57,272 bases of DNA. Origin: Anoxybacillus sp. J5B_2022. GTDB taxonomy: Bacteria > Bacillota > Bacilli > Bacillales > Anoxybacillaceae. The notes beneath the pieces are model-generated. The model had not been told where the DNA came from. It was given only the letters and a program-made list of their open reading frames with translations, and did no database searches. Made by a program: the position numbers and the translations under genes. The stretch lies in the NCBI RefSeq assembly GCF_026847645.1, contig NZ_JAPSMC010000015.1:1-57272 (forward strand), in the 5' to 3' direction. This document shows positions 8,930 to 18,732 of this stretch, one piece after another. Position 1 is the stretch's first letter; each line of letters opens with the position of its first letter.

Positions 8930-11035
8930 TTAAAGCGTACTATTTTCTTGCAGTTGTACTAGTTCTTCTTCGGTAATCAATACATCGCGCGGTTTACTGC
9001 CGCGGGCTTCAGAAATAATGCCTTGTTCCTCCATCATTTCGATAAGCCGCGCTGCCCGATTATAGCCGATGCGGAAACGCCGCTGCAAGCTCGACGTCGA
9101 GGCGCCTCCTTGCTGCACGACAAATTCGCACGCTTCATAAAACAGTTCATCGCCGTCATTCGCCAGCGCACTTTGCTTTAAAAAGTCTTCCTGCTCAAAC
9201 AAATAAGCCGGTGGCATTTGCTCTCTCACATGCGCGACGACACGCTCAATTTCTTCATCGGAAACAAAATTTCCTTGGACGCGCACCGTTTTCGATGTGC
9301 CGTTTTCTAAAAACAGCATATCGCCTCTCCCGAGCAACTTTTCCGCCCCGTTTGTGTCGATAATCGTTCGCGAATCGACTTGCGATGAAACAGAAAAAGC
9401 GATGCGCGTTGGAATGTTCGCTTTAATTAAACCGGTAATAACATCGACCGACGGCCGTTGCGTCGCCACAATTAAATGAATGCCGCATGCCCTTGCTTTT
9501 TGTGCGATTCGGCAAATCGCCTCTTCCACATCTGCCGGCGCGACCATCATTAAATCAGCTAATTCATCAATAACGATCACAATATAAGGCAAATAATGCT
9601 CCGGTGTTTCCTCTTTTTTCACGAGCTCATTATATTTTTGAATATCGCGCACTCCGGCGTGGACAAACAGTTCATACCGCCGCTCCATTTCCTCGACGGC
9701 CCATTTTAAGGCCCCTGTTGCCGCTTTCGCATCCGTAATGACTGGACTTACTAAGTGCGGAATATGATTATATGGAGCCAATTCGACCATTTTCGGATCA
9801 ATCAATAACAATTTGACTTCGTGCGGCGCTGCTTTATAAAGCAAGCTGACGAGCATCGCATTAATGCAGACGCTTTTTCCCGATCCGGTCGCTCCGGCGA
9901 TTAATCCGTGCGGCATTTTCTTTAAATCCGTCACAACAGGCGCACCGGATAAGTCAAGCCCAAGCGCTACTGTGAGCGGGGAAGGATTCATTCGAAACGC
10001 TTCACTTTGCAAAATTTCGCGAATGAATACCGGCCGGCTATTGGCGTTCGGCACTTCAATCCCAATCGTACTTTTGCCTGGGATCGGTGCTTCCATTCGA
10101 ATGTCTTTGGCTGCTAGGCTCAGCTTTATATCATCGGCGAGGCTCGTAATTTTACTTACTTTTACGCCCGGTGCCGGCTGAACTTCGAACCGCGTCACCG
10201 TCGGTCCTTGGGTAATGCCGACCACTTTCGCACCGATATGGAAGTTTTGGAACGTTTCGTCCAATCGTTGCCGTTGTTCATGTAACCATCGCTCGTCCAC
10301 TTCTTTTCTTGCTTGCGGTGGCTGCAACAAATCAAGCGGCGGGAAGCGGTAGCGAGAATCCACTGCTTCTTTTTTCTTTTCTTCCAATTTTTTTCGGTCT
10401 TGTTTCAACATCATCACATTGTATGGAATGCGCGACGGCGTTTTTCGTTCTTCCGTTTTCGGTGCTTCTTGTTTTTGCGTCGGTGCTGCCAAACCGGCTT
10501 CGTTTTCTGGGGCGGTTTCTTCCTCTAGCGAAAGCGGTCGTTCTTCTTCACTTTCTTGTACCACTTCTTCGAAAAAGTGCTCCTCCTGTTGTTCATCGAT
10601 CGTTGTTTCCTTCTCCGTTGGCAAGAGGTTCATTTCAACCTCATTTGGCGAGAAATCCATTTCGACCGAATCAGAAGAGAAAAGCCGCTCCGATTCGTCG
10701 TTCGCCGTTTCCGACGGTTTTGGACGCGCCTTATATCCGTAAACAGGCGACGGCACTTCTGTCGGCCGAAACGGGCGTTTCTCGGAGGCGGCCGTGCGTC
10801 GGTTCGGTGTTATTTCTATTGCTTCTTCTAACATAGCAGGCATATCATACGAACGCTGCGACGATAATTCGTCAGGAATAAGCGGGAAGCGAAATTTCCC
10901 AGACGGATATTGATATGCCACTTTTACGTCTAACTCTGGCGTCGATGTTGGAGGTGGCGAATCTCCTTGGTCCGGCAACTTCCTTTCCTCTTCTTCTTGG
11001 AAAAAATAACGAATAAGCCGTTTTAGCCATTTCAT
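8930..11035 (-). CDS. sftA: DNA translocase SftA (FtsK/SpoIIIE family, soluble)
   Basis: 701 aa. Walker A is GATGSGKS (residues 381-388), Walker B follows in [12 protein letters not shown], and the C-terminal gamma winged helix ([20 protein letters not shown]) reads DNA polarity. Residues 1-240 are acidic, Pro/Glu-rich and without transmembrane helices, which separates it from SpoIIIE and matches SftA, the soluble translocase that clears chromosomes from the closing septum. It is about 250 aa shorter than the B. subtilis SftA I recall (~950 aa), mostly in the low-complexity linker. The ribosome site before the ATG (GAGTGGAAT) is weak. Confidence 0.92.
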   Translation of the reverse strand: MKWLKRLIRYFFQEEEERKLPDQGDSPPPTSTPELDVKVAYQYPSGKFRFPLIPDELSSQRSYDMPAMLEEAIEITPNRRTAASEKRPFRPTEVPSPVYGYKARPKPSETANDESERLFSSDSVEMDFSPNEVEMNLLPTEKETTIDEQQEEHFFEEVVQESEEERPLSLEEETAPENEAGLAAPTQKQEAPKTEERKTPSRIPYNVMMLKQDRKKLEEKKKEAVDSRYRFPPLDLLQPPQARKEVDERWLHEQRQRLDETFQNFHIGAKVVGITQGPTVTRFEVQPAPGVKVSKITSLADDIKLSLAAKDIRMEAPIPGKSTIGIEVPNANSRPVFIREILQSEAFRMNPSPLTVALGLDLSGAPVVTDLKKMPHGLIAGATGSGKSVCINAMLVSLLYKAAPHEVKLLLIDPKMVELAPYNHIPHLVSPVITDAKAATGALKWAVEEMERRYELFVHAGVRDIQKYNELVKKEETPEHYLPYIVIVIDELADLMMVAPADVEEAICRIAQKARACGIHLIVATQRPSVDVITGLIKANIPTRIAFSVSSQVDSRTIIDTNGAEKLLGRGDMLFLENGTSKTVRVQGNFVSDEEIERVVAHVREQMPPAYLFEQEDFLKQSALANDGDELFYEACEFVVQQGGASTSSLQRRFRIGYNRAARLIEMMEEQGIISEARGSKPRDVLITEEELVQLQENSTL

Positions 11036-11087
11036 CTAAATTCCACTCTTTCTATTCTCTTTTCAACTCTCTATTTTACCAACTTTA

Positions 11088-11119
11088 GAAAAAAAGTCAC
11101 TAGATTGGATTCTAGTGAC
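11088..11119 (-). terminator. intrinsic terminator of the ytpPQR operon
   Basis: A perfect 9-bp stem (GTCACTAGA / TCTAGTGAC) with a 6-base loop and TTTTTTT on the minus strand, just after ytpR. Confidence 0.92.
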
Positions 11120-11129
11120 CCTGTGATCG

Positions 11130-11735
11130 TTATTCCGTAAAAGGCTGCCCGACTTCGTATTCATCAGGCAACACGAGAATGCCTTTTTCTTGCGGAGCGT
11201 TTGGCAGTTCAAGCTCGCGGGCAGAGCAAATCATGCCGTACGAAGGAACGCCACGCAATTCCGCTTCTTTAATGACAAGACCGCTCGGCATGACTGCACC
11301 GATTTTTGCCACTACTACTTTTTGCCCCGCCTCTACGTTCGGCGCTCCGCATACAATTTGCAGCACTTCTGTTCCAACGTCCACTTGGCAAACGCTTAAT
11401 TTATCCGCATTTGGATGTTTTTGTTTTTCCTTAACATACCCGACGACAAACTTTGGCGAAAAATCAGCTTCTATTTTTTCCGTAAAACCGTTTTTCACTA
11501 ACAAATCGTTGATCACACCCACAAGTTCGTCGTTTGCCTCCACTGTACCAGTTCCAATGACAGCATCATATTGAGAAATATTAAAAATGTTGTATCCCGC
11601 TGTTTCATTCGTTGTTTCATCAAAAATGCGAACAACATCTCCCTTTCTCTCAAACGTACGTTTTTCTGGGTCAATTGGTTTTAAAGAAACAAGCAATACA
11701 TCACCAATTCCATCGCGATTGTAAAATACGTTCAT
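11130..11735 (-). CDS. ytpR: YtpR, tRNA-binding-domain protein with DUF4479
   Basis: 201 aa; AAAGGAAG precedes the ATG. The N-terminal ~85 residues are the DUF4479 module; from about residue 90 the protein is an OB-fold tRNA-binding domain as in PheT and Arc1p ([47 protein letters not shown]). It resembles the free-standing EMAP-type domain fused to PheRS beta in bacteria. The role in vivo is unknown, presumably tRNA or RNA handling. Last gene of the ytpP-ytpQ-ytpR unit. Confidence 0.9.
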   Translation of the reverse strand: MNVFYNRDGIGDVLLVSLKPIDPEKRTFERKGDVVRIFDETTNETAGYNIFNISQYDAVIGTGTVEANDELVGVINDLLVKNGFTEKIEADFSPKFVVGYVKEKQKHPNADKLSVCQVDVGTEVLQIVCGAPNVEAGQKVVVAKIGAVMPSGLVIKEAELRGVPSYGMICSARELELPNAPQEKGILVLPDEYEVGQPFTE

Positions 11736-11756
11736 CGTTTTGCTTCCTTTCCCTGT

Positions 11757-12560
11757 TTATCGTTTGCGACGATTTTTGCCTAAGATGAAAATCGGTTCTA
11801 ATCCACCGTCTTTATACAAAAAGGATAATGCGGTAATCGGCACGCGGCCGCTTGCGAAAAAGCTCATCGTCAGCTGCGCAAGCACATCATATCCCGTTTC
11901 ATTTTGAATATCGGCAATCACTAGCACATCTTGATGAGGCACTGCGAGCACCATCGTTCCTTTGATATTTTTCGAAAATTTCTCCAAAAACGGCACGTTT
12001 AATATGCGGCTTGCATCATATCCGTCATTCGTATTGACAAAATAAAACGTGTTTCCTGCCACTGTATCTTCTTTAACCTTCACGTCGAGCGAGCGAACGT
12101 TAAAGCGGGCGATTTCTTTCATTCGGTGAACATCCCAATTTTCCTGTTCGACGAGCTTTTTGTCAATAAGCCGATAGGCACTTCCTAAATCAAGCGCATA
12201 GTAAATTCGCGTTTCCGCTGTATGTTCATCGTAAATAAGCGGAATGCCGTCGCTTGTTTCCGTCGGAAACGAGGTGGAGCGAATGACAGGATAAATATCT
12301 TTTTCTTTTCCGGATAACGTATGCGCCTCATGCATCGTGTGCAACGTTTGCTCGATGTAGTACACGACTTCTTGAATCGCCCCGTCCTTTTTTTCTTCCC
12401 ATTTGGCAATAATGCCAGGCAAGGAAACGGTGACTCCTTTTTTTGTGCGGCGATCTTCAATGCGCAACGTATCTTTTTTGCTGTCGAAGCGAAACGTCCA
12501 ATCGTTTCGCGCCAATCGTTTTTCGATTTCTTCCGCTATTCTTTTGCTGTCCAATTTCAT
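11757..12560 (-). CDS. ytpQ: YtpQ, DUF1444 family protein
   Basis: 267 aa. It begins [17 protein letters not shown] and carries the DUF1444 signature stretches [18 protein letters not shown] and [10 protein letters not shown]. No transmembrane segment or catalytic motif is evident; the final ~35 residues contain [16 protein letters not shown], a basic tail. It lies 14 bases after ytpP and 21 bases before ytpR, so the three are almost certainly cotranscribed. Function not known. Confidence 0.88.
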   Translation of the reverse strand: MKLDSKRIAEEIEKRLARNDWTFRFDSKKDTLRIEDRRTKKGVTVSLPGIIAKWEEKKDGAIQEVVYYIEQTLHTMHEAHTLSGKEKDIYPVIRSTSFPTETSDGIPLIYDEHTAETRIYYALDLGSAYRLIDKKLVEQENWDVHRMKEIARFNVRSLDVKVKEDTVAGNTFYFVNTNDGYDASRILNVPFLEKFSKNIKGTMVLAVPHQDVLVIADIQNETGYDVLAQLTMSFFASGRVPITALSFLYKDGGLEPIFILGKNRRKR

Positions 12561-12574
12561 GTACAGCTCCCTCG

Positions 12575-12886
12575 CTACAATCCGCGAATAAACTGCTCAA
12601 TTTCTTCTTTCGTTTTTCGGTCTTTGCTGACAAAACGGCCGAGTTCTTTTCCGTTGTCGTAAGCGATAAAGCTTGGAATGCCAAAAACATTTTCTGCTTG
12701 GCAAACATCTAGCAATTGATCACGATCGACATAATAAAACTCGTAATCCGAAAACGTCTGTTCAATTTCCGGCAAAACCGGCGCGATAAACCGGCAATCT
12801 GGGCACCAATCCGCCGAAAAAACGAAAATAGCCTTTTTCGTATTTTTGATCTCTTCATATTGCGCTGCTGTTTCGATAGTTTTCAT
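12575..12886 (-). CDS. ytpP: thioredoxin-like protein YtpP
   Basis: 103 aa. The active site is WCPDC near residue 30 ([16 protein letters not shown]), a variant of the thioredoxin WCGPC, followed by the cis-proline strand [12 protein letters not shown]. The ATG at 12886 is chosen because AAGGGGA precedes it; the longer frame adds an Arg/Lys leader not typical of the family. It may act as a disulfide reductase, possibly on bacillithiol-modified proteins. First gene of the ytpPQR unit. Confidence 0.9.
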   Translation of the reverse strand: MKTIETAAQYEEIKNTKKAIFVFSADWCPDCRFIAPVLPEIEQTFSDYEFYYVDRDQLLDVCQAENVFGIPSFIAYDNGKELGRFVSKDRKTKEEIEQFIRGL

Positions 12887-12911
12887 ACATAGTCCCCTTT
12901 CTTTCTTTTTC

Positions 12912-13442
12912 CTAATCATAGCGCGAATCGTTCGCTTTGACAAAAAATTCGTATTGCCCTGCTAATAGTTTGACGATGTGACAAAACATATCTGTTCGAT
13001 TGACATGCCCATTTGTAAAAACGCCGACTGCTCCTTCTTTTTGACGGATATTCCGCTTCCCAGTGTATTCATCCATAACCTCGCCCAACTCTTTGCCGTT
13101 CAGCACTTCTTCCGCTACTTCACAAGGCAAAGGAAAACGGGCGCCACCGGCACATATTACTGTACCGTTCCGGTCAACAAGTGCCCCCCAATTGCATACC
13201 CATAGCGCGCCGTCCATTTCGACGACGCCGCCCTCTAAACCGATGCCGACATCAGCCTGAGCTTTAGCGCACGCCTGTTTAGCACGGTGGATCGCCCCCA
13301 TCCGCGTCTCTTCATCGGAAAACGGCTGCGCCGCTACTCCCGAATCGACGGCAACCGGCACGATCTGATCGCATTCATCGGCAAACACCGCTTCAACGGC
13401 CGCTACTTTCGCTCGGTTCGTCGTCCCTACGGCAATCATCAT
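12912..13442 (-). CDS. DUF84 / YjjX-type inosine-xanthosine triphosphatase
   Basis: 176 aa from the ATG at 13442, with AAGGGATG upstream. It shows the YjjX/DUF84 pattern: VGTTNRAKVAAVEAVF at the N-terminus, SGVAAQPFSDEETRMGAIHRA, GIGLEGGV in the middle, and EGAVGVFTNGHVNRTDMF near the end. Enzymes of this group hydrolyse ITP and XTP to keep damaged purines out of RNA and DNA. It is followed 25 bases later by ytpP and preceded by the M42 aminopeptidase, so it is likely in the same transcript. Confidence 0.87.
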   Translation of the reverse strand: MMIAVGTTNRAKVAAVEAVFADECDQIVPVAVDSGVAAQPFSDEETRMGAIHRAKQACAKAQADVGIGLEGGVVEMDGALWVCNWGALVDRNGTVICAGGARFPLPCEVAEEVLNGKELGEVMDEYTGKRNIRQKEGAVGVFTNGHVNRTDMFCHIVKLLAGQYEFFVKANDSRYD

Positions 13443-13465
13443 GCTTCTCATCCCTTCCCGAATCT

Positions 13466-14539
13466 TTAACTATTTTGGCGAATCGCCTCAACAGTCGAGC
13501 GATCGCATGCTTTAACAAGCTCGATTAAGAGCTGTTTCGCCGCTGCGTAGTCGTCGACGTGAATAATCGAAGCATGCGAGTGAATATAGCGGGAACAAAT
13601 GCCGATGACTGCTGAAGGAATTCCGCTGTTGGCGATATGTACGCGCCCTGCGTCTGTTGCTCCCGGAGAAATAAAAAATTGGTATGGAATGCGATGCGTT
13701 TCGGCCATATCTAATACGAACTCGCGCATGCCTCGATGCGTCACCATCGAGCGGTCATAAATGCGAACGAGCGCCCCCTTGCCAAGATGACCGAATTCTT
13801 TTTGGCTCCCAGTCATATCGTTGGCCGGACTTGCATCGAGCGCAAAGAAAATATCTGGCTGAATCATGTTGGCAGCCGTTTGGGCGCCACGCAATCCGAC
13901 CTCTTCTTGAACAGTTGCTCCGGAATATAAAATGTTTGGCAACGTTTCGTTTTTCAACTCTTTCAACAACTCAATCGCGAGCCCGCAACCGTATCGGTTA
14001 TCCCACGCTTTCGCCAAAATTTTTTTCGGGTTTTCCATCGGCGTAAACGGACAGATCGGCACAATTTGTTGCCCTGGCTTAATGCCCATCTTTTGAGCGT
14101 CTTCACGGTCGTCGGCTCCGACATCGATGAGCATATGTTGAATGTCGATCGGTTTATTTCGCTGCTCTTCTTGAAGCAAATGTGGTGGAATGGAACCGAT
14201 GACACCAATGACAGGGCCGTGATCGGTGATAATTTGTACGCGCTGTGCAAGCAGCACTTGATTCCACCATCCGCCCAGCGGCTGAAAGCGAATCATTCCA
14301 TGTTCGGTAATGGAAGTGACCATAAATCCAACTTCATCCATATGTCCTGCGACCATCACCACCGGGCCGTTTTCATCGCCGCGCTTCACGCCAAAAATGC
14401 CGCCAAGTCGATCTTGTACGACTTCATCTGCATACTTTTCCAATTCTCTTCGCATAAATTGCCGAACCGCATGCTCATTACCAGGCGCTCCTGGCAATTC
14501 TGTCAACGTTTTAAATAACTGAAGCGTTTCCACGTTCAT
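13466..14539 (-). CDS. ytoP: M42 family glutamyl-aminopeptidase-like enzyme (YtoP)
   Basis: 357 aa, with AAGGGG ahead of the ATG. All M42 metal ligands are visible: AGHMDEVG (His, catalytic Asp), AWDNRYGCG (bridging Asp), QEEVGLRGA (catalytic base and ligand Glu), ALDASPAND (Asp), and the C-terminal [13 protein letters not shown] histidine. Homologues form dodecameric tetrahedral aminopeptidases acting on short peptides. Start of the yto-ytp run on this strand. Confidence 0.94.
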   Translation of the reverse strand: MNVETLQLFKTLTELPGAPGNEHAVRQFMRRELEKYADEVVQDRLGGIFGVKRGDENGPVVMVAGHMDEVGFMVTSITEHGMIRFQPLGGWWNQVLLAQRVQIITDHGPVIGVIGSIPPHLLQEEQRNKPIDIQHMLIDVGADDREDAQKMGIKPGQQIVPICPFTPMENPKKILAKAWDNRYGCGLAIELLKELKNETLPNILYSGATVQEEVGLRGAQTAANMIQPDIFFALDASPANDMTGSQKEFGHLGKGALVRIYDRSMVTHRGMREFVLDMAETHRIPYQFFISPGATDAGRVHIANSGIPSAVIGICSRYIHSHASIIHVDDYAAAKQLLIELVKACDRSTVEAIRQNS

Positions 14540-14585
14540 AGCTTCTACCCCTTTTTCTCATCGTTACTAACTACACGGAATTCCT

Positions 14586-15002
14586 TTACCAGTTCCTCGG
14601 TCGATCATGACGGATATCCAATCGTTTGAAGTGCTTATCCCATGTGACGACATCCTCAGGCGGATTCGCTTTCGCGTGTGCTGCGATATAGGCATCAATG
14701 AAGTCAACATTTTTTTCGGCGTAATCCTGAAGCGCTTGTTGAACGACCGATTTTTCTTCCGTTTCCACTCCGATACTATTCGTGAATTTGATCAGGGCAT
14801 CCGAAATATCTTTAGGGTCTGCTTCATAAAAAGATGCTAATACCCAGCAGCATTCAGCTACAACCAAGGGAGTTAGGCGCAAAATCAATTCCCCATCCTC
14901 TACTTTTTGAATCATTTCTCCCACTTCTTCTGCTAACTCTGTTGGGTCGCCCGTTATAATCCGAATGATCACATTCGTATCTATCCAAAGCTTCCGCGCC
15001 AA
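14586..15002 (-). CDS. PIN-domain ribonuclease, toxin of a type II pair (VapC-like)
   Basis: 138 aa. It begins at TTG, complement of 15000-15002; GGAGG lies eight bases ahead inside the end of the antitoxin gene. PIN acidic residues are in place: DTNVIIR near the N-terminus, Glu in VVAECCWVL, and DFIDAYIAAHAK followed by VVTWDKHF. Such proteins cut RNA when freed from their antitoxin. It starts immediately after the antitoxin stop codon. The pair is absent from the corresponding B. subtilis locus (ytoP-ytzB) as I remember it, so it is a likely insertion. Confidence 0.9.
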   Translation of the reverse strand: MARKLWIDTNVIIRIITGDPTELAEEVGEMIQKVEDGELILRLTPLVVAECCWVLASFYEADPKDISDALIKFTNSIGVETEEKSVVQQALQDYAEKNVDFIDAYIAAHAKANPPEDVVTWDKHFKRLDIRHDRPRNW

Positions 15003-15314
15003 TTACCCTTCCTCCCTGTCCGTTAATTCCTTCTCCGCCATGTTCCGATACACTTCTTTTCGCACTTCATCAACTGGTTGAAATGGCTTATTCGTTTTTA
15101 AAATGCCGAATAATTCCGATAAACGTTGTTTCTTTAAGACTTCTACCTTAATTTCCCCATCTTTATTTAAAATGAATGTTAAATCATCGCCCTCTATGAG
15201 ACCTAGCGTCTTCCGTATTTCAATCGGGATGACGATTTGTCCACGACTAGATAACTTGCTTGTTGCCTTTATCACAACATTTGCTTGGTCGTCTGCAAAC
15301 CCCATCGTACCCAT
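15003..15314 (-). CDS. AbrB/SpoVT-fold antitoxin
   Basis: 103 aa, with AAAGGAGAT eight bases before the ATG. Residues ~13-55 are a SpoVT-AbrB swapped-hairpin DNA-binding domain (KLSSRGQIVIPIEIRKTLGL, GDDLTFI). The acidic C-terminal tail (KEVYRNMAEKELTDREEG) would wrap the PIN toxin. The stop codon abuts the TTG start of the toxin. The family normally represses its own promoter; a promoter is visible at 15366-15394. Confidence 0.9.
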   Translation of the reverse strand: MGTMGFADDQANVVIKATSKLSSRGQIVIPIEIRKTLGLIEGDDLTFILNKDGEIKVEVLKKQRLSELFGILKTNKPFQPVDEVRKEVYRNMAEKELTDREEG

Positions 15315-15365
15315 AAACTCATCTCCTTTCTCCCAAACATACTTGTTTCATTGTTCTTATTATAT

Positions 15366-15394
15366 ATTTTATTCTTACATTTTTATTCGGTCAA
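15366..15394 (-). promoter_or_regulatory. promoter of the antitoxin-toxin operon
   Basis: Minus strand TTGACC, a 17-base A/T-rich spacer, and TAAAAT, about 50 bases upstream of the antitoxin ATG. A second TATAAT-like run follows directly. Confidence 0.65.
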
Positions 15395-15531
15395 ATTATT
15401 ATAAAATTTCTTATCATACTCCAACATCTTATTCTGACTATGAACAACAGTTTCTAATGAATGAAAAGTCTATGCTATGATGGAAAATTAGGTATACTAA
15501 ATGAAAAGCGATTTATTTTGGAGGGAAAATG

Positions 15532-15828
15532 ATGAATTGGAGAGCATTTATCGCCGGTGCAGCTGCTGGGTTCACCGTTGCCTATGCGGTTCAGTCGCTA
15601 CGCCAACACCAATTAATTTCATCCGAAAAAGCGCTCGCGCTGGCGAAAAAGGCGTTTGAACATGCTGGACCAATCAGCGGCTCATGGATTCAAACGGCTC
15701 CGGAAACGTACGAAAAAGACGGGATTGTATACAACGTGTATAAAGGTGGCATTTGCCGCAGCGAGGAGCAATATGAGTTTATCATCGACGCCTATACAGG
15801 GACGGTTATTGAAACGAGTAGGTTGTAA
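15532..15828 (+). CDS. ytzB: YtzB, PepSY-domain membrane-anchored protein
   Basis: 98 aa. The ATG at 15532 is preferred over the adjacent one at 15529 because GGAGGG ends only four bases before the latter. One N-terminal transmembrane helix (AFIAGAAAGFTVAYAV) is followed by a single PepSY-like domain (ISSEKALALAKKAF...FIIDAYTGTVIE). PepSY domains often restrain peptidases; no partner is evident apart from the neighbouring ytnP. A TATACT element lies about 30 bases ahead. Confidence 0.85.
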   Translation: MNWRAFIAGAAAGFTVAYAVQSLRQHQLISSEKALALAKKAFEHAGPISGSWIQTAPETYEKDGIVYNVYKGGICRSEEQYEFIIDAYTGTVIETSRL

Positions 15829-15849
15829 AAAAGGGCGTTTGAACCGCCC
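15827..15849 (-). terminator. terminator between ytzB and ytnP
   Basis: GGGCG and CGCCC pair around seven bases and are followed by TTTTTT on the minus strand, serving ytnP. The plus-strand side has only GTTTATT, so its use for ytzB is weaker. Confidence 0.7.
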
Positions 15850-15851
15850 GT

Positions 15852-16697
15852 TTATTCCCGTTTTCGCTGGATGCTTTCCATGATCTCCCCATTCTCGTCC
15901 CATTTTAGCGCCCGATAATAGGCGTCGTGGTAGAACGTCAGCCATGCTCGTTTTTCAATCGCGTACGGAATCCATTTTTGCTTTTGGGCGATCGATGTCA
16001 TCGGATAATCGTCAAAAGCGAGCACCCATAGCACGTTTTGATGCGCATGCGTCGGCATTAAGTCTGCTAAATGAACGACCGTTTCGCCTTTTGATTCGAT
16101 CACGACGATCGAATGGCCATCGCTATGGCCGCCGGTATGCACCATTTTTACACCGCCAACAACCGCAAATTCCTCCGTAAACGTCACGACTTGGTCAACA
16201 ATCGTTTCCCAGTTTTCTTTCCAATACGTGTTGCGCGAGCGAATATTTGGCTGCCGCATTTCGTCCCATTCCACTTGAGAGGTAACAATTCGAGCGTTCG
16301 GGAAAGCGGATACGAGCTTGTCCCCGACCCATTTCGTCAACCCACACGCATGATCAAAGTGCATATGCGTCATTAAGATCCAATCGATATCGTGCGGCGT
16401 TAATCCTACCTCGCGCAGCGCCTGTTCTACTTCGGATTCTTCTGTGACGCCAAAGTTGCGTTTTTGCTTATCCGACAGCTTTCCGTTGCCAATGCCTGCA
16501 TCAATCAGTATGCAATGACCGTCTACTTGCAGTAAGAGCGGGTCCGTACGTAACTCAATTTGGTTGTTGTCATTGCACGGATATTTTTTCGACCAGAGCG
16601 GCTTTGGCACGACGCCAAACATCGCTCCACCGTCTAAATGCGTTACCCCTCCGTTTAACCATGTAATCGTTACATCGCCTACTTGCAATTGTTCCAT
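15852..16697 (-). CDS. ytnP: metallo-beta-lactamase-fold hydrolase, YtnP (AHL-lactonase type)
   Basis: 281 aa; GAGGTGA precedes the ATG. The di-zinc motif HMHFDHACG is near residue 105, with GGHSDGHS further on and LADLMPTH supplying the next ligands. B. subtilis YtnP is reported as a quorum-quenching lactonase that also inhibits Streptomyces signalling; the same activity here is inference from the close match. The N-terminal '[17 protein letters not shown]' block fits the YtnP subgroup. It has its own terminator and sits between ytzB and trmB as in B. subtilis. Confidence 0.9.
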   Translation of the reverse strand: MEQLQVGDVTITWLNGGVTHLDGGAMFGVVPKPLWSKKYPCNDNNQIELRTDPLLLQVDGHCILIDAGIGNGKLSDKQKRNFGVTEESEVEQALREVGLTPHDIDWILMTHMHFDHACGLTKWVGDKLVSAFPNARIVTSQVEWDEMRQPNIRSRNTYWKENWETIVDQVVTFTEEFAVVGGVKMVHTGGHSDGHSIVVIESKGETVVHLADLMPTHAHQNVLWVLAFDDYPMTSIAQKQKWIPYAIEKRAWLTFYHDAYYRALKWDENGEIMESIQRKRE

Positions 16698-16749
16698 TTC
16701 CCATCACCTCAAATAGTAGTGTATCATTTCCTCGAATATTTCGAAAATG

Positions 16750-16783
16750 AAAAAGAGATGCCTCTTCTTAAAGAGACATCTTT
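16750..16783 (-). terminator. intrinsic terminator of trmB
   Basis: AAAGATGTCTCTT and AAGAGGCATCTC form a long stem with one mismatch around a 4-base loop, followed by TTTTTCA on the minus strand. It overlaps the trmB stop codon. Confidence 0.85.
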
Positions 16784-17432
16784 ATCGTTTTTTCGCTGGA
16801 TACTTCGCCTCACAGCGGTAAATTCGATTTCCTTTTGCCGCAAATTTTTCTTCATATTCAGTCATAATGTTTCCGACAAAATTGCTATGATGAAGGTCTA
16901 AACTCACGAACGTTAACACAAGCCCATATTGCGAGAAGCTGACGAGCGAATATTCAAATAACCCTTGGTTATCGGTTTTAAAATGAATTTCCCCTTCATC
17001 CACTAAAATTTGCTCATACAACTCTAAAAACGAGCGGTATGTTAAACGCCGCTTTTCATGGCGTTTTTTCGGCCACGGGTCGGAAAAATTTAAATAAATG
17101 CGCTCTACTTCGCCAGCCGCGAATACGTTCGACAAATCTTTCGCGTTCATATTCAATAGCCGCAAGTTCGGTAAATCATGCTCGATGAGTTTATCTAAAG
17201 CGGAAACAATGACGCTTTCGTAAAGCTCGATGCCGATGTAATTAATATGCGGATTCGCTTTCGCCATCCCCGTAATAAACTGTCCTTTTCCCGTACCGAT
17301 TTCAATATGGATTGGCTGATGATTTCCGAATAGCCCATGCCATCTGCCTTTGTATTGTCCCGGATTCGGAATGATATATTGTGGATAAGCTGCAATTTTT
17401 TCTTTCGCCCAAGGTTTGTTTCGTAAACGCAT
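16782..17432 (-). CDS. trmB: tRNA (guanine-N7)-methyltransferase
   Basis: 216 aa, GAGGTG ahead of the ATG. Class I SAM-dependent fold: [11 protein letters not shown] (SAM loop, residues ~45-55), IGIELYES, and the family-defining [16 protein letters not shown] catalytic motif. It makes m7G46 in the variable loop of tRNAs. Monocistronic here. Confidence 0.96.
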   Translation of the reverse strand: MRLRNKPWAKEKIAAYPQYIIPNPGQYKGRWHGLFGNHQPIHIEIGTGKGQFITGMAKANPHINYIGIELYESVIVSALDKLIEHDLPNLRLLNMNAKDLSNVFAAGEVERIYLNFSDPWPKKRHEKRRLTYRSFLELYEQILVDEGEIHFKTDNQGLFEYSLVSFSQYGLVLTFVSLDLHHSNFVGNIMTEYEEKFAAKGNRIYRCEAKYPAKKR

Positions 17433-17583
17433 ACAGACACCTCAATTTCTTTATCATCGTTGTCAACGATATCATGAAGCATCATAGCCGCGCAAGCACG
17501 AAAAAGAAAAACAGCCGTGGCGACGACTGTTGGCATAAAACGATGATTTTTCACACATAGTAAAGAAAAAAGGGTGAGTGTAT

Positions 17584-17853
17584 ATGCCTTTAAATCATGA
17601 ACATCAAATGACCGTGCTCAAAGACATTTTATCGAACCATCAAACCGATTGTTGCGGCACCGTGTCCGAGTGCGAACAAATCGAACGGCTTGCAAAATCG
17701 TTAATGGGAAACGGACAAGTTGAACAACAAGTAAAAAATGTATTACCTTCCATTTACGATTATGGTCAAGCAGGAAAATATAGCGCTGACTTAGATTCAC
17801 ATATTTCCGCCCATCAGCAACAACTATCTGAGTGGGTCGACCAGCTCACGTAG
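17584..17853 (+). CDS. ytzH: YtzH-like protein
   Basis: 89 aa. The ATG at 17584 follows AGGGTGA; the upstream in-frame GTG (17578) is part of that site. Small, hydrophilic, mostly helical with a pair of cysteines (DCCGTVSECEQIE) and a NVLPSIYDYGQAGK motif typical of the YtzH family. No known function. Its end overlaps the end of the convergent ytmP by eight bases. Confidence 0.85.
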   Translation: MPLNHEHQMTVLKDILSNHQTDCCGTVSECEQIERLAKSLMGNGQVEQQVKNVLPSIYDYGQAGKYSADLDSHISAHQQQLSEWVDQLT

Positions 17854-18625
17854 AAAATAGCACCGTTTTTAAGAAGTGTAGCGATTGCTGCACTTCTTTT
17901 TCCGTCTGTTTTTCTTTCTGCCACACAAGCGCATATAACGTTTGCACAATCGTATACCATTTCATGCGAAGATGTAAATCGTGCGTCAATTCCAAGCCGT
18001 AAAACTGAAGCCAATCTTCCCATTTTTCTTTCGGAATATAAGCATATAACAACATTCCAATATCAATCGCTGGGTCAGCAATTAACGCTCCGTCCCAATC
18101 AATCAAATACAGCCGGCCGTCCTCAGAAAGCAACCAGTTATTATGATTCATATCGCCATGACAAACGGCAAACTCATCGCAGCGAAGCGAAGGAAGTTGT
18201 TGCGTTAACCAAGCAAACGCTTGCGTGACCAACGGCTCATCACGCCATTGCTGCAACATCCGTTCTAGCTTTTCGATCATCGCCTGCGGCAAAAGTGGTG
18301 TTTTCCCTAGCCTTCGCAACATCTCTGCTAAATCTTGCGAACGGTGAATTTTCCGCAGTAAACTTGCGACTTGTTCGCTTCCCATATCGTGCGGTTTTAG
18401 TTCTCTCCCATTGAGCCATTGCTGGGCTGTAATGACATCGCCATTTTCCATTCGCTTTGTCCAGACGAGTTTCGGAACGATTCCTTCCGCTGACAAAACG
18501 GCGAGAAAGGGGGAAGAGTTGCGTTTTAAAAATAATTTTCGTCCGTCATATTCAGCAACATATGCATCTCCAGTAGCTCCACCAGCAGGAGTGATCTCCC
18601 ACTCCTTTCCCAGTACCTGTTCCAA
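17846..18625 (-). CDS. ytmP: YtmP, aminoglycoside/choline-kinase-like phosphotransferase
   Basis: 259 aa from a TTG at 18625 with GAAGGTGA ahead. The kinase motifs are clear: CHGDMNHNNWL (catalytic loop, Brenner motif) and LIDWDGALIADPAIDIG (metal-binding Asp). The substrate is unknown; relatives phosphorylate small alcohols such as choline or thiamine. It lies downstream of amyX, past a terminator. Confidence 0.88.
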   Translation of the reverse strand: MEQVLGKEWEITPAGGATGDAYVAEYDGRKLFLKRNSSPFLAVLSAEGIVPKLVWTKRMENGDVITAQQWLNGRELKPHDMGSEQVASLLRKIHRSQDLAEMLRRLGKTPLLPQAMIEKLERMLQQWRDEPLVTQAFAWLTQQLPSLRCDEFAVCHGDMNHNNWLLSEDGRLYLIDWDGALIADPAIDIGMLLYAYIPKEKWEDWLQFYGLELTHDLHLRMKWYTIVQTLYALVWQKEKQTEKEVQQSLHFLKTVLFST

Positions 18626-18644
18626 GCAAGTTCACCTTCAACTC

Positions 18645-18703
18645 ATAAAAAAAATAAGAGACAGCAATCACCTGAGCGCGTATTCAGACAATAGCTGTCT
18701 TAC
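18645..18703 (-). terminator. terminator of amyX
   Basis: AAGACAGC and GCTGTCT pair across a 35-base loop and are followed by CTTATTTTTTTT on the minus strand. The wide loop makes it an unusual terminator, but the position after amyX and the T-run support it. Confidence 0.6.
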
Positions 18704-18732
18704 TAGATTTTATATGCGATATGCTTTTCTCG

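Noticed and set aside
10309-10836. Long plus-strand open frame (175 codons)
   Set aside because: It is antisense to the low-complexity Glu/Pro region of sftA, has no ribosome site, and its product is an unlikely Phe/Leu/Ser-rich sequence.
12457-12708. Minus-strand frame overlapping ytpP and ytpQ
   Set aside because: It is out of frame with both real genes and has no start signals; a shadow frame.
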